The position numbers were made by a program, and so were the translations under genes. The notes under the pieces are model-generated. The model saw only the letters and a list, made by a program, of their open reading frames with translations, had not been told where the DNA came from and ran no database searches. A DNA stretch of 64,000 bases from Acanthosepion pharaonis (taxonomy: Eukaryota > Mollusca > Cephalopoda > Sepiida > Sepiidae), in assembly GCA_903632075.3 (NCBI GenBank), contig CAHIKZ030005577.1, positions 806,001 through 870,000 on the forward strand, read 5' to 3'. Each line of letters starts with the position of its first letter. Within the stretch, counting starts at the first letter, position 1. Shown here in pieces: positions 43,908 to 56,395 of this stretch.

Positions 43908-44389
43908 ATTAATTAAAAATAATACCATAAAATTTAATAAGTACCTAAATATTATAGATACCTCTCTCATTTTTAAGATATGTTATTTTTTAATATGTTA
44001 ATTTTTAATTCTCCTTATTTTTTTTATATTGTTTTCTTTCCATCTCTAGAAATGAAAGTAAAACAGAAAATAATTAATAAGTGCAGTATATCTCTGACTG
44101 AAGAACAATAAATTAATTATATTTAAAAAATTAAATTAAAAATAATTATTGAAATTGGTTGTAAAAAATAAAACTTTTGAAAATGTGATGGTGATGGTCA
44201 AGTCAGAGACTTCAACACACGTTTGTAGTATGAAAAGTAACTAACATTTTCTGAGGTGAATTTATTGTCATCAAGAGAAACAACTCTTAAAACATGTAAC
44301 ATTAAGATCACTTACAGTCATCTATATATGTTTTTATGCAGACTGAACAACAGTGTAAAATTATTTTTAAAATACGTGTCACAGATTGT
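43908..44389. other. AT-rich non-coding spacer
   Basis: Starts where similarity to the 63-kb copy stops. No gene or clear repeat was seen. Confidence 0.4.
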
Positions 44390-45140
44390 AATAAGCTTTA
44401 AATTTATGATCTGTAAAAATAGATCTACTTAACAAAATTTCCTAAATTACATGAATTGAAACTTAATTTTAAAATATTTAACAATTTTATCAAATTTTAT
44501 ATTTAATTCTGAAAAAAAAAAAGACAACAGTTCTTTTAAAAATTCATTTTTCATTTGAAAAATATTTTGGCTTCAGACAATAGTGTCCTTAACATATACT
44601 GTTCATAAAAGCTATTAAAAGCTTTTTTAATTAAACAATGTCAATTTTATTAGGTTTTGTATTCTACAATTCAGAGCTGAATTTTGGGTAGCTATGTGTT
44701 TAGATATTACAAAAAAAAATCAATGATTTATATTCTTCTGCTTTTAACTAATATAATCACTAAATTACACAAAGTCGAATTTTCAAGTTTTCATAAAATT
44801 AAGTAAGGAGGTGATTAACAGATTTAAAAATATATTTTTACTATGATGTCTAAAATAATTTCATCAATTTATGAATAAGTTCTGAAATTTTCTGACAATT
44901 ATTTGATTTTTGCAAGAATTTCCAAACTAATATGTTTTTCACCAGAAAAAAGGCACTAAAAATACTAATGTAGGCATGTTCATGAGATCGATAAAAAAAA
45001 TAGCACAGCATGAAAAAGGCCTTAAACTTGATGAAAATAATTTTTACTGCCTAAATGTTTATGTTATTATCAAGAAGAAAGATCAAAGTATTTTTTGAAT
45101 ATTTTTTTATATTTTTTAATCATTCCTAGAATATCCAAAA
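44390..45140. repeat. Dispersed AT-rich repeat, copy R2a
   Basis: Shares with 46280-47240 the segments ATAGATCTACTTAA, CTTCAGACAATA, TTTTGTATT-TACAATTCAGAG-like and CAATTATTTGATTTTTGCAAG. Also related to 24000-25100 and 26400-26700. No coding frame. Confidence 0.65.
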
Positions 45141-46279
45141 TTTCGTTAAAAATCTTTTTTTGAATGAGCAAATTTGACAAAAAATCAATCATCAGCCATT
45201 TTTTTACTTTTGTTTACAAAAGTGAAATTCTCCATTTAAAATTCTCTTAAAAATCAATTATAATTTTTTTCAAAATTTAAGAAAATTAGAAATTAGAAAG
45301 TTTATTTAATATATTTTGAAAGAAACATTACTTGCTATCTGTGCTGAAAAAATGTACTTTAAAATAAGAGAAAGCCAGTCTTAACAGTGGTGTTGATTGA
45401 CAAGTAACATGTGATGGTTTCATCATGCACTGACATCTTACATGAGGAAAAGTTATCATACAGAAGGTCAGAAGTGACATAATTTAGCTTTAAGTGAACC
45501 AACTTATTTACCTTGTTATTTTTAAGGAAAACTATCAGCGCTTTAATTTTTTTTTTTTTGGTACTTAGCTTTCACCTTTACATTTATGATGCTTTATGGA
45601 AAAATATAATACTATAAAAAAAAATAAATAAGACATGAAGAGTGAGATAAAATTTCATATGAAAGGTACCTAATTAATTAGTTACATTTCTTATGAAATA
45701 TAATCAGTAGTGTATATTTTATGTACATTTATTACATTTTACAGTATTATTTGGATTTCCACTCGTTTTATTACTAATTTTGATATTTCATTTATAGAAA
45801 AATGACATAATTGAGATAATATAAAACTAAGATCATATAAATTTCATAAGATAGGTATATAATACTTTGTAGGCACCCTTATGAGTTGAAAGGCTATACA
45901 TTTTTCTCTTTTGTTAATTTTTTTTAATGTTAAGTTATATGACAATATTGAAAAGGCAATTTTTTTCTTCTAATAGTTACATAATCATATACACTTCTTA
46001 TTTTATTTTTCATAGCCAAGTAAGAACAGAGGTTTAGAAATTCAATGCAACTGGTATCAGACTTTCATGAAATTTTTGTTTTTCACCCAATGTAAATATA
46101 AAAATATAAAAGGCCATTAACAGCGCTGAACAACATTTATATACAAAATGAAATCATGTGACGTTTTTATTGTACCATGTTTCTTCTGGGATTCTGTACA
46201 TTTGAATTACAGCCGTTTTATGGACACAAAAAGAAAAGGAACAGTAAGATTTTTCTAACTGGATGCTCGTTGATTGTAA
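45141..46279. other. AT-rich non-coding stretch
   Basis: Low-complexity sequence with several A/T homopolymers. No gene, RNA or element end recognised. Confidence 0.4.
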
Positions 46280-46708
46280 AAAGCTTGTACAATTTATAAT
46301 CTGTACAGATAGATCTACTTAATAAAACCATTAAGTAAAGGATTTGCTATTTCCACCAATTTTACAATATCTAACAACTTAATGTAAAAGTATCAAAATA
46401 ATTTAAGAAATAATTCTTTTAAAATTTCATTTTTCATTGAAAAAGTTTTTTGCCTTCAGACAATATTATGCATATTCATAAAAACAACTAAAAGCATTTG
46501 AAATTAAATAATATCTTTGTTTTACTGAGTTTTGTATGTTACAATTCAGAGATGATTTTTAGGTAGATGAGGTTTGATTTAAAAAAAAAGAACAAAACAT
46601 GATTTACTTTCTTCAAAGCCTTGTGCTTTATCTAATATAATGACGTGTGCACTTCAACATTGAATTTCTAGAGTTTTCATAAAATTATTTATGGGGGTGG
46701 TAATATAT

Positions 46709-46740
<32 letters not shown>

Positions 46741-46843
46741 AAATATTTTCATCATTACTTTAAAAAAATAACATATTTATAATAATTTCCATCATTCGTG
46801 AATAGTTTCTGAAAGTTTCATTAAAATCTGACAATTATTTCTA

Positions 46844-46983
46844 TTTTTGCAAGATTTTCAAAATTAATATCTGTCATTAAAAAAATGCACAAAACATTGC
46901 TATATTATTTAGACTCTAAATAATATAGCAATGTTTTTGCATTTTTTTAATGACAGATATTAATTTTGAAAATCTTGCAAAAA
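46844..46983. repeat. 140-bp near-perfect palindrome
   Basis: Arms 46844-46913 and 46915-46983 around a central C at 46914 are reverse complements apart from about one substitution and one indel (GCACAAAACATTG against GCAAAAACATTG). The outer half of the left arm (TTTTTGCAAGATTTTC) is ordinary sequence of the surrounding repeat; the right arm is its inverted copy. Confidence 0.95.
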
Positions 46984-46986
46984 TAT

Positions 46987-47057
46987 CTTTGTTTCTCTTC
47001 GTCGGTGGAAAGTACTCTAAATTTTAGAGTACTTTCCACCGACGAAGAGAAACAAAG
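46987..47057. repeat. 71-bp perfect palindrome
   Basis: Arms 46987-47021 and 47023-47057 are exact reverse complements around a single T. It starts three bases after the 140-bp palindrome. The arm sequence (CTTTGTTTCTCTTCGTCGG and on) is not present in the sister repeats at 26.4 or 63.6 kb. Confidence 0.97.
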
Positions 47058-48267
47058 GGTTTGTTTTTTTTACCCAAATTTTAGAATGTTCTAAAAAGAC
47101 GGGAAAAAATAATTTTAAAAAAATACTTTGTTCTTTCCTCTAAATAGTAACATAAACATTTTGACGATTTTGTTTTTTCGTCAAGTTTAAGGCCATTTTT
47201 ATCATGCTATGCTGCTCATTTTCCAGCGATCTCATGGAGGTACCTAAACTAATGGTAAGTATTACGTGACTGCTGACGTAAAAAAAAAAAAAAAAAAAAA
47301 CGTGCTAGAAAGGATTGAAAACTTAAAAAAAAATACTTTGGTCTTTCCTCTTAATAATTTAAAAACATTTTGACAATAAAAGTTTGTTTTTAAGTTTATT
47401 TCATTTTATTTTTATTTTTTATCATGATATGCTGTTTTTTCGGTGAATTAGTGAAGATACCTAAAAAATCTACATATACAGTTTTAAAAAAATAAACATC
47501 GTTTGATATTTAAGCGAAAGCGCTCGGATCCATAGAATATTTGGATAGTTTGTAAAAAAAAACAAACTATGTCCAGAAATGAAATTACTTGTACGAACGC
47601 AAGAAAAAATTAATGAAAAGATTAATAATCGCAGAGACTTCTCAGTCGCCTTCAGTGAAATATATATATATACATATACATTCAAATTATTTGAAAGGAA
47701 CAATGATTAAATGATTTTATAATTTAGAATAGAAAATAAATATTTTAAATACTTTCCCTGAGTTCTAAAATTTTCACCTTCTTAATTCGTTGTAAAAAGA
47801 TCTGCAATAAGTCAATTTATTTGCCAATAGAGAAATTAAAGGAATGTTAAACTTACTATTTTGTGCGATTTTTTTCCCGAAGGACAATATAACATGAGAA
47901 ATGAAAAGGAGAAACTGTGACATTTTAAATATGCTTCCTGCTTGAGTGGGGAAAAAACTTCACCATTTGCAATCGATTTAAAAGTGTTTGTGAAGAGCAA
48001 AACTCAAGGGAGATAAATCCTTTTTGTTGAATAAAGACGTGTTTATTTGTTTTTTTAACAGATTTTCAAAGAGTCTTAGATTTTCTCTCATTATTTTTAA
48101 TGGTTTTAACCATTTTAATGTCAGAACGACAATAAATAAGTCGGATGAATATTTTAAAAATATTTAAAGCCTTATTATTAATGCAATGTAACAATCACAT
48201 AAGAGACCCTAATATTCCTATGCCTAGAGAACTACTTGGTAGCAGTCATACTAAGATTATTAAATTA

Positions 48268-48480
48268 TGGGAAAAAGATTAAAAATCTTTAAAATGCTTC
48301 CAAGAAAGAAATCGGAAGGAGACTAAAAAGCCTAAAAATGTCCCCAAATTTAAAAAGAGACTATAATTCTTATAAATGCCCCCAAGAAAGAAATTTAAGA
48401 GATTAAAAATCTTTAAAATGCCTTCAAGTTAGAAATTTAAATGGAGACTAAAAATCTTAAAAATATCTCCAACGAAGAGG
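48268..48480. repeat. Imperfect minisatellite, about 50-bp period
   Basis: Four to five diverged units of the form GAGACTAAAAATCTTAAAAA, then TGYYCCCAAGAAAGAAATT. No coding sense. Confidence 0.75.
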
Positions 48481-49090
48481 AAAAAAATGGACAGAAAGAG
48501 TCTATAGTGCCTTAATAAACATAGTATCAGCAGCAGCCCTGAGGTGTTGGGTTACAAATGGTGATTCTCTGAAGGACGTCCTTAGGCCACAGTGGTACAT
48601 CTTACAGGAAAAAACACATTGTAAAGAAGTAGCTGTAACACCAGTTTTCCCTTCCAGAAATATAACTAAGTTCCCCTTTCTTATACACTTTTGAAGCATA
48701 TGTTATAGTTTCTTTGCATGGGACACCTGTATATATTCACATTTACGAGAAAACATATATGTGTAGATGGATGCGAATCTGTGTATGGATGTAGGCACAT
48801 ATGTGTAATTATATGTGTATATAGAAAAATGTGTATGTAGGTATAGGGATTTGTGCATGATCTCCAGTTTCTCCCATCCGGTTCTCCTCTGCTTCTTCCT
48901 CTTTCTTTATTCCTTTCTCTTGTCTGGTGAATGAGAGGTCAACATTACAACCATCATATTTCCTAGAGACATATACCTCCCTTCTTCCCTTCCTGCTCTG
49001 TATAACTATCTTAAAACACAATTTCCGCTAATCTTGTTTTTCATTTCATTTTTTGGTTGATTCCTGGAAGAATTTTTGAATCCACTCATT
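48481..49090. other. Non-coding, no assigned feature
   Basis: Slightly higher GC than the surroundings. The 48502-48699 and 48809-49021 minus-strand frames have no family resemblance I recognise. Confidence 0.4.
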
Positions 49091-49099
49091 GTTTTGAAA

Positions 49100-49150
49100 C
49101 TGCAAGGTCTGATGAAGTGAAACCAAATTTTATCGGTCTTGTGAAATCAA
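49100..49150 (+). ncRNA. Hammerhead-like core motif, probably a retroelement relic
   Basis: CTGATGA (49109-49115), then AGT, then GAAAC (49119-49123), then a loop and GGTC (49135-49138). The order CUGAUGA ... GAAACC ... GGUC is that of a hammerhead ribozyme, with CC/GG as a short stem III. However, the three-base stem II is too short to fold normally, and stem I (CAAG/CTTG) pairs out of register. It is best seen as a decayed ribozyme-like element end. Confidence 0.3.
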
Positions 49151-50090
49151 ATATTACCATAGCTTTCTGAAGTATTCAATTTGTTAATTATTACTTGCTC
49201 TGTTTACTACATTGAGCTCTCAGGATTTATATCCTCCCTGGAATTATTCATATGGATTACCAATTAACTTTATCATATATATATATTATACATATTTGCA
49301 TATGTAGTATTATTATAAACCTCTCTGTAAATTAAGCATGTGTGTTATTCTTTCTCCATTCATATTGGCATTGTTATATCATGGATATAGTGATGCCCAT
49401 AATGAGAGAAATGTATTAGGGAAAATAAATATTTCTTTCCCATGCTCTGTTACATCGGTGAACCCTTAAGTAACTCTCTTTCCCTGTTTTTCCTCCTTTG
49501 AAAGTGTGTTCCATCAATTTTTACACCAAAGCAAAAAAGGGTTGTGGATGGTTCACAAACAAACACACATATACAAGCAAGTCACACTCACATACATTCA
49601 TTAACAATTTTCATTGTGTATTCAATTTATTTCAAGGAAAAGAAACTCTTAAACTTTTCTTTTGTTATTTTTGTTAAATAAATGTTATCTTGCATTGCAA
49701 ATCACTTACATGGAGTAGGTCATGTGATTTTTGCACTGGGTAAGTGCAGTGATCTTTACACTGACCAAGAAAATGGAAAGAAATATGCAATAAATATAAA
49801 TATGGACTCTAATATATAATCTTATGAAGCTTTATTTGACTAATTCAACTTTAGGGCTGAAAATGTTTATTTTATTATAGTGGATGGTTACAAGTGAGAG
49901 GGGAGATGGGGTGTGCTTATTTTATTACCACATGCACTGTAAAAAAAATTTGCATCTAGAAAATGGTGTAAATTTAAAAATACATCCAAAATACATCGTT
50001 TTAAGTGACAAAAATGAACATTATTGTTACAGAGATTATGGATATTAATTTTTAAAAAGATTTTGATCTGGCACCAAATATAACCACTTG

Positions 50091-50134
<44 letters not shown>

Positions 50135-50933
50135 CATGATATATTGTGATGTTGTGGTCACCACACCAAATTTAACCTGTTATTTGTGCTGGTCCCCAAA
50201 TATAGCACATCTGTCTGAGTTTTGAATATCTTTGAGAAGGATTACATTCCGGTGTAGGAAGTTTGTGTTTGGTGTAATAAATTTTGCTTCAATGTGATGT
50301 ATCATCCAGTGATCTCAGTTCACTGTGTTTACTCATGAGGATTCATAAGACATGGTTTTTCATCCTAGCAGTGAATTACTTTTACAGCAGACTTTTACAA
50401 ATGGACAGATTATGTGGGCATCTGCTGCAATCATGTGCCTGGCCATATCTGTATATGCATATTCCTTTATATAGACTTGCATCCGTGAAATAGAGAAGAA
50501 TAATTAGTGTCTGAAACAAAGAACCTTCTGCAAGAAAACCAGATGTGTAACCATGAAGTGTTTTCCTGCTTTTACCTGAATTTTTAAGTTTCCAAAATTA
50601 CATTGAAATCAACACAGATATGATGAATAATTCTCTAAATACATAAAATATTTTAAAGTCACCAAAAATGAAAAAACATTTTAAAAAACTTTTAGGCATG
50701 AGTTTAATTTGAGTTAATTTCCTCATAATTTATGGGTTTAAATTAACATTTTTAAACTAGACATTTTTTTCCATTGGATACCAATCTGAATAACCACTCT
50801 TCTATATTTCCACTTTCCATGTAACCAGGACTAGTAATACAACCAGGGCATCGTTGCCCTGTTACATGAAATAACAACAAAAAAAAAAAAAATTGCAATA
50901 TGACAACTTTTAAAAAGCTTTTTGTATATTTAT
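49151..50933. other. Non-coding with microsatellites
   Basis: Includes a TA tract near 49276 and a (TG)n(TA)n tract at 50093-50133. No gene is supported; the 50284-50493 frame lacks family features. Confidence 0.4.
50093..50133. repeat. (TG)n(TA)n microsatellite
   Basis: TG run to 50125 followed by a short TA run. Confidence 0.95.
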
Positions 50934-51297
50934 TGTTATGGGACCTTACCCATAATAACATAATGGACTATTCCATACGTAATAAATACTGCACCTCAAG
51001 AGGAACCAGGGAGTTCAGAGTTGAAGTACCCAGTTTGGAGTGGAGGTCCATCAGGACATCCAGTCATGTCATGGAACTAGAAAGTGAGTAAAGGGTCAGT
51101 CAAGTCAAGAGTTTGAGTCAAAGATGGGACAATAGTTTGTAAATAGTGAAATCTCAGAAATATCGACGTAATTTAGGGACAATTAACTACAAGACATTGG
51201 AATAGTGATCCATCTGGTTGAGACACAAAAACATTGTTCTCCCTAGTAAACCTGATTGTTCATACTAATACTTTCTAATTCTCTGCAATATTCAGGG
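50934..51297 (+). mobile_element. LTR, older copy
   Basis: Starts TGTTATGGGACCTTACCC and matches the solo LTR at 61072-61434 (shared CATAATGGACTATTC, CCTCAAGAGGAA, GTTCAGAG, AAACCTGATTGTT). Its 3' end is lost near 51297, and an internal segment differs in the GTCAGTC-type repeats. Confidence 0.75.
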
Positions 51298-51477
51298 TTT
51301 GTTTGTTAAATTCAGATGGACATGCCGTCTCTCCTTGATTTCAGAATGCCACAAATTATATTAACATTTAGTTTAGAGAGTTGAGTGGGTGTGAAACATG
51401 ATTGACCAATGAAAATCAAACAACACAAAAGTAAAAATACTAAAATTTCTTTCTTCTTTTTCTCTATATCTCATTCT

Positions 51478-51525
51478 TGGATGAAGCTTTAATAAAAGCG
51501 AAACATGTTAGATTGATAAACGTTT
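51478..51525 (+). mobile_element. Penelope-like terminal fragment
   Basis: GGATGAAGCTTTAATAAAAG then CGAAACATGTTAGATTGATA. GCTTT/AAAGC can pair as a stem between GATGA and GAAAC, like stem II of a hammerhead; the first core base is changed. It matches 13945-13995 in the other orientation. Confidence 0.5.
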
Positions 51526-51965
51526 CTTTTTTGTTCCTTATCTTATCATTCTGTCGGATTCTGATCAATATTTGTTCTCAGCTCATACATGTGTGCATGC
51601 TGACATACCTCAAATCTGATTATAAAAATTTAAAACTGTTTTGAAAATAGTATCAGGATATTGAATAACTTCACTTCATTAAGTACTGATATGAAAGAAA
51701 TCAATTCTGATATTTCATAAATATTTAAATTTCTGATAATAAAGAGAAATACATGCTAATGTTATAAGAGAACATTGCAATTCATTAAGCCTTTATGCTC
51801 TACATGTATATTTAACAAAGGAATGTTATTGATTTTAGTAAATAACATAAAATAAATACAGTTCAACAAGTAAATGAGTAACACACCTAAATTTGAAAAT
51901 ATTAAAGAACAAATGTAGAGTAATAAACATTAATATGTAGGAAGATTCAAACATTTATTAATGTA
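51526..51965. repeat. Old dispersed repeat
   Basis: 51720-51965 matches 52940-53140 (shared AAAGAACAA, TAATAAACATTAATATG, GATTCAAA). No gene. Confidence 0.5.
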
Positions 51966-52567
51966 CTAGCAGTAGAGCCCGGTGTTGCCCGGGGATGTAA
52001 CAGTAAGAGATAGATCAAGTATCGAACATCATAAAGACTGAAAAATAAAATTGATAAAGATTATTGTTTAAGGTTGACGGACACGCATGTCTTAATTAGT
52101 TTTTTTTTTTGTTTTATGAATTGGTCAAACCCAAACTCAAACAAAAACATTGTTTTCAATCATTATGAGTCTACCGATTGAATGGCATTTTATTATAAAC
52201 AAATGTCTTGTAAATGGAATTTTTAAAGCATTCTGAATGTAAAAATAAAGAAAAAAATGTGCAATAAGAAACACTACCTGCCAAAAAAAAGTGAAGTTTT
52301 TTTTAAATCTGTTGAAAAATGTAGGAAATCCGATCCTATATATAAACGAACACAGACACACACTCACAAACAACCTGGGTTTTATAATAAGTATAACTCG
52401 ATATGAATTGTTTCCCATTTCAAATTTTTGGCACTGTCAGAACCACCGCAAGGTAATTTTACGTAGTCCTGTGAAGTTTTGTTGAAATCGGTTGAAAAAT
52501 GTAAGAAATCCGATCCAATATATAATCAAAACAGACACACACACACAACCTGGGTTTTATAATAAGT
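51966..52567. repeat. Unclassified repeat with GCCCGGTGTTGCCCGGG head
   Basis: Starts ACTAGCAGTAGAGCCCGGTG and TTGCCCGGGGATG, and ends with two tandem tails (52280-52394 and 52464-52567), each GTTGAAAAATGTA, GAAATCCGATCC, ACAGACACACA, AACCTGGGTTTTATAATAAG. Heads of this kind are widespread in invertebrate genomes. The class is not known to me from sequence alone. Confidence 0.6.
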
Positions 52568-53739
52568 ATGATTATTAAAATATTGACACTCACCATACAA
52601 TTTTTACAGAATCATTGTAAATTGACTGTCTTGTTGAAAATGATTTACTGAAACATGTTCCAAAAATTCCATTGAAAAACACTAACAGAATGCATTTTGC
52701 TTACTTCAATCACACTATGCCTTCTCAGCAGCATTTGTAAACTACTTATGTCACTGCTTACTGAATGCTCCCTGGCAATAGAAAACCTGAAAGCCTTACT
52801 AGCTAACTACCAAACATATGATATTTATATTGTGTTGCTCTAATGAGTGCTAGGAGTTTTTTTTCTAAAACTGTGCCTCAATATCTGAAATAATTTTGGC
52901 CAAATAAGTTTTGACACTGTTTTGTTAAATATATTGTTTAAATATATTTTGAGAAATATATGTCAATGTGATCAGGGAATGTTCTAATTCATCGGGATTC
53001 TATTCTCTACATGTGTATTTTGCAAAGAAATGTTATTGATTTTGGTAAATGACACAAATACAAATTTGAAAATATCAAAGAACAAGTGTACAGGAATAAA
53101 CATTAATATGCAGGAGGATTCAAAAATTTATTCATCTATTATTAAAATATTGACATTCATCATGTTTTTTCACAGAATCATTTGAAGAATAGTAGTCAAA
53201 TTCTTACTGAATAGAAACATAACACTGTGTAGCATGATTTTTGTCCTGCTGTAGAAACTGTGATTTCATATTTGGTTATACCTAGGAAATATGAAAAGTG
53301 GCTAAGATTTCCTTCAAACTTTGTTTTGTGACCAGGATAATATTTCTGAAATTTACCTTTTCCCATTGAGAAAAATGTGCATATTCTTGTTCGTGCAAAG
53401 TAAGACTAAAACTACTATGATTCAAAAGTAGCATTTATTTATTCTAGGATTAGACAAGAGAGACCACAAAAAATTTAGATGTGAATAGTTTTTTTATAAT
53501 TTATGCTTCTAATGTAAGTTACTTTTATGAATTAGCCCCCAAATATTGTCTCCCATCGTGTTTTCATCATACAATCCTTGGTTGTAGCATTCAAAGTCCA
53601 GTAAGTGCTCACCTTGCTCTTATGACTTTTATCTAACAAATTCCACTGCTCGAGGCCTGACGTCAAAAAATTGGCATTGAACTTTGTGAGTTTTTTTTTC
53701 TTTGAAGACAGAAACAAACAGGAAATGAACAACATATGT
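52568..53739. other. Non-coding, partly dispersed repeat
   Basis: 52780-52830 matches 15730-15780 (CCTTACTAGC-, CTACCAAACATATGA) and 52940-53140 matches 51720-51965. No gene. Confidence 0.45.
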
Positions 53740-54510
53740 CACATTAAATATGGCTTTTGTGAACTTGGACATCCATACTTCTTTAAAAGAAATGGTTTCT
53801 CTGCAGTATGCATTCATACATGACTTTTGGAAAATGGAAGTTGGAATGAAAGGCAGAAGCAACAGAGAGAGTATTGCACAAAAAAAAACAGAAGATTTTT
53901 TGCAAAGATTAATGGAACTTGAGAAATTATATGCTATGTGTATTGAACTATAGGATGAATACCTGGAAGGGGAATATGTTTCATGCCTTTACATTGTTCT
54001 CTTTATCTTATGCTTCCTGTTTTACTGTTATTTGATATTTACTTTTGGTTATAAATAACAGATTTGGTAGAAATGCTTATTTCAAGTCAAATGATGCATT
54101 CAATTAGTAAAATGTCAAATTAATCCATGAAGCATTGGCTGATAGCATTAAATTAAAAAAAATACAATCTACCAAACATTTCCTGGTAAATATGCTACAG
54201 AAAAGTCTAATATGATGATAATTTAAAATGACGTCATTTTTTTAATTCATTTTCCGTCACAATAACCTACTGGAAATTGGGATAAGCAAAGTAGTTTTGA
54301 CTGAAACTTAATTCAGAATCTTTAGCCAAAAAATATTGAAATAAAAAGAATAAGAATCAATGAAAAAAAAAAAAAAAAGTAAATCCTTTCTTGTAAGAAT
54401 TTTATTTTCTTTGAGATAATGGTTTAGTGATACAAGTCTTACTAATTAGTACATAGCTGGGAAGAGATGAGGTGGATTCATGCCTAATCAGAACTTGATA
54501 AACCAGAAAT
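53740..54510. repeat. Duplicated flank with a decayed finger
   Basis: 53740-53835 is the antisense of a decayed zinc finger (AAAAGAAATGGTTTCTCTGC, CATGACTTTTGGAAA). 53835-54030 matches the mariner-like relic at 39982-40170. 54045-54510 matches 35720-36180, including the SINE tail. So pieces of both flanks of gene 2 are juxtaposed here. Confidence 0.65.
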
Positions 54511-54595
54511 CATAATATGGATATAAAGTGGGTGATATGTATTTGGGAGATCTCTTTAGGAGTAGGTGCAACTCAATATTAACTAAAAGTATGAA

Positions 54596-54960
54596 CTAAT
54601 TGAACAAAAACTGGTTGATTTTGCTCCAGACTCCTGGGGGTATTTCAAAGTCACTTGTCATCATTTGATTCCTTTCTTGAGCTACAATGTCATCAGAGAT
54701 GTTCTTTTCCAGTTGAATATCCTTCAGTAGATTCAAAACTGCTTTCTGGAAGGTTCCAGGTGTTGCCCTGACACCATTTAACGATCTCTTGTATTGGTAT
54801 ATACATAGAAGTGTGTTGTGAATGTACTTATGTACCAACACTATTTTGCCAGCTTGAACTGATATGTATTCGAGAGATCAAATGTAGTGAAAAACTTGGA
54901 CAAATTGAGATCAGCAATAAGGTTGTTGGCATCTCATCAGCTTATGCACGATGAAGAATC
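54596..54960 (-). pseudogene. Gypsy-like reverse transcriptase fragment
   Basis: Minus-strand frames read NLIADLNLSKFFTTFDLSN with TYQF next (first catalytic aspartate region), then a stop, then CIYQYKRSLNGVRATPGTFQ, the YKRLPFGVxxAPxxFQ block. Sister of the 5358-5590 fragment. The YxDD box is not present. Confidence 0.7.
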
Positions 54961-55774
54961 CCGACCACTGAAAATGCTAGAGGTATGAATATCTTTGAAA
55001 GGATGTCAAATAGGGACATCAGTTGATTTTAACAACTGGTTTTGTCCCACCTTTGCCAGTAACATGAATGCTGCTGTCATTTTGGATTTGTCTGTTTGGC
55101 AAACATTATAAAAAAATATATTATTCTCTTTTCTAATGTCTTATTACTACATTCAGTATCACATGATAATAGTTTTTGTCCCTCCCTTAGTTTATACATC
55201 CTGCCAATACCTCATAAATAATGGAATATACTGTTTTGATTGCATAGAAAGAGGGAAAAAGACACATATCTAAGACAATACTTGGTTTCAGTGAGAAAAT
55301 GAATGAATGAAAGACAGAAGATAGAAGTGTTTAATGGCTGTTTTGGTGAAATGGAAAAGGTTGCCAATTCCAAATGTTTTCATTTGTACCAACTTCTACT
55401 GATATTTTATTGTTATAGAACATTTCATGAGCTTATTCATGATGAAATTCAAATAGAAAAACTGTGGAAATTTTCAATTATCTTTCTAGTTAACTATTAA
55501 TATGCTCTCATGTATTTGGCAAAAACATATTCCTAGTGAAGAAAGATATGGGAACCTACTGAAGATTATAAACATGATTGGTGAAAGCAGAAGATGCAAA
55601 ATGACACAAAACTCAGGCATATCTGATTAATATTTTTTTTTACTTCAAACCCCAGTCACAAAATTGATTCAAACTCTTCTTTACAAAATGAAGTTGAGTT
55701 TTTTGTTTGAAGACAAAAATATACAGGAATCAAACAACTGATTAAAATGTTTTGCATATTTCACATTAAATATA
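54961..55774. other. Non-coding, partly dispersed repeat
   Basis: 55060-55150 resembles 4153-4230 (GCTGTCATTTTGGATTTGTC-like). The 55303-55500 frame is unassigned. No gene is supported. Confidence 0.4.
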
Positions 55775-56395
55775 GCTTTTGTGAAGGTGGACATCCATAG
55801 TTTAAAGAAAATGATTTCTCTGCAGTGTTCATTCATACATGACTTTCGGAAAATTGAAGAATATTTTGCTATTTACTTTTGGTTACAAATAACGATAAAA
55901 GATTTGGAAGAAAAAAATTATTTTATTTATTTTAATTTTTCATTTACGTCAAAGAACTTTCAATTAAATAAGACATAACAGTGATAAAGCTTTCAAGAAG
56001 TCATAAGGATGATACCAAAAACTGTGCTTTCTTTCCACAGCAGAAATGGAGATTTTATTTCTCATGTTACCAGTCTGCACATGATTCATTCATTTAGTGA
56101 AAAAATTGATTTACTGATGCATTACATTCATTCATGAAAATATCCTTGGGAAATTATGGATCAAAAGGAGACACGATCACCCAAGCATGTCATATCTGCC
56201 CCTACCAAAAAGCATTGGGCTCACACAGAAGGTTAACATCCCATTTCTCCCCATGAATCTGACAATGGTCTATGTCCAACAAAGGATCTTCACAGGCAGC
56301 AAAAAAGAAGTTGGACATCCGTACACATCAAAGAAAATGATTTCTCTCCAATGTGCATTAATACACGTCTTCAGGAAAATGGAAGAATATTTTGC
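55775..56395 (-). pseudogene. Decayed zinc-finger relics downstream of gene 3
   Basis: At 55785-55860 and 56300-56395 the plus strand has GAAAATGATTTCTCTGCAG and GAAAATGATTTCTCTCCAAT in a finger-linker context with CATGACTTTCGGAAAA- or CGTCTTCAGGAAAA-like followers. Ligand codons are lost. They match the relics downstream of gene 2 and are likely remnants of a longer array or of deleted neighbours. Confidence 0.6.

Larger units (their letters stand above)
46280..48025. repeat. Dispersed AT-rich repeat, copy R2b
   Basis: Direct copy of 44390-45140 on the left and of 26300-27010 on the right; 46790-47550 also matches 63590-64000 (shared GCGAAAGCGCTCGGATCC near 47514). Two palindromes interrupt it at 46844-47057. 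A partial internal duplication (47110-47240 and 47330-47460) is present. A TA-rich tract lies at 46709-46740. Confidence 0.7.
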
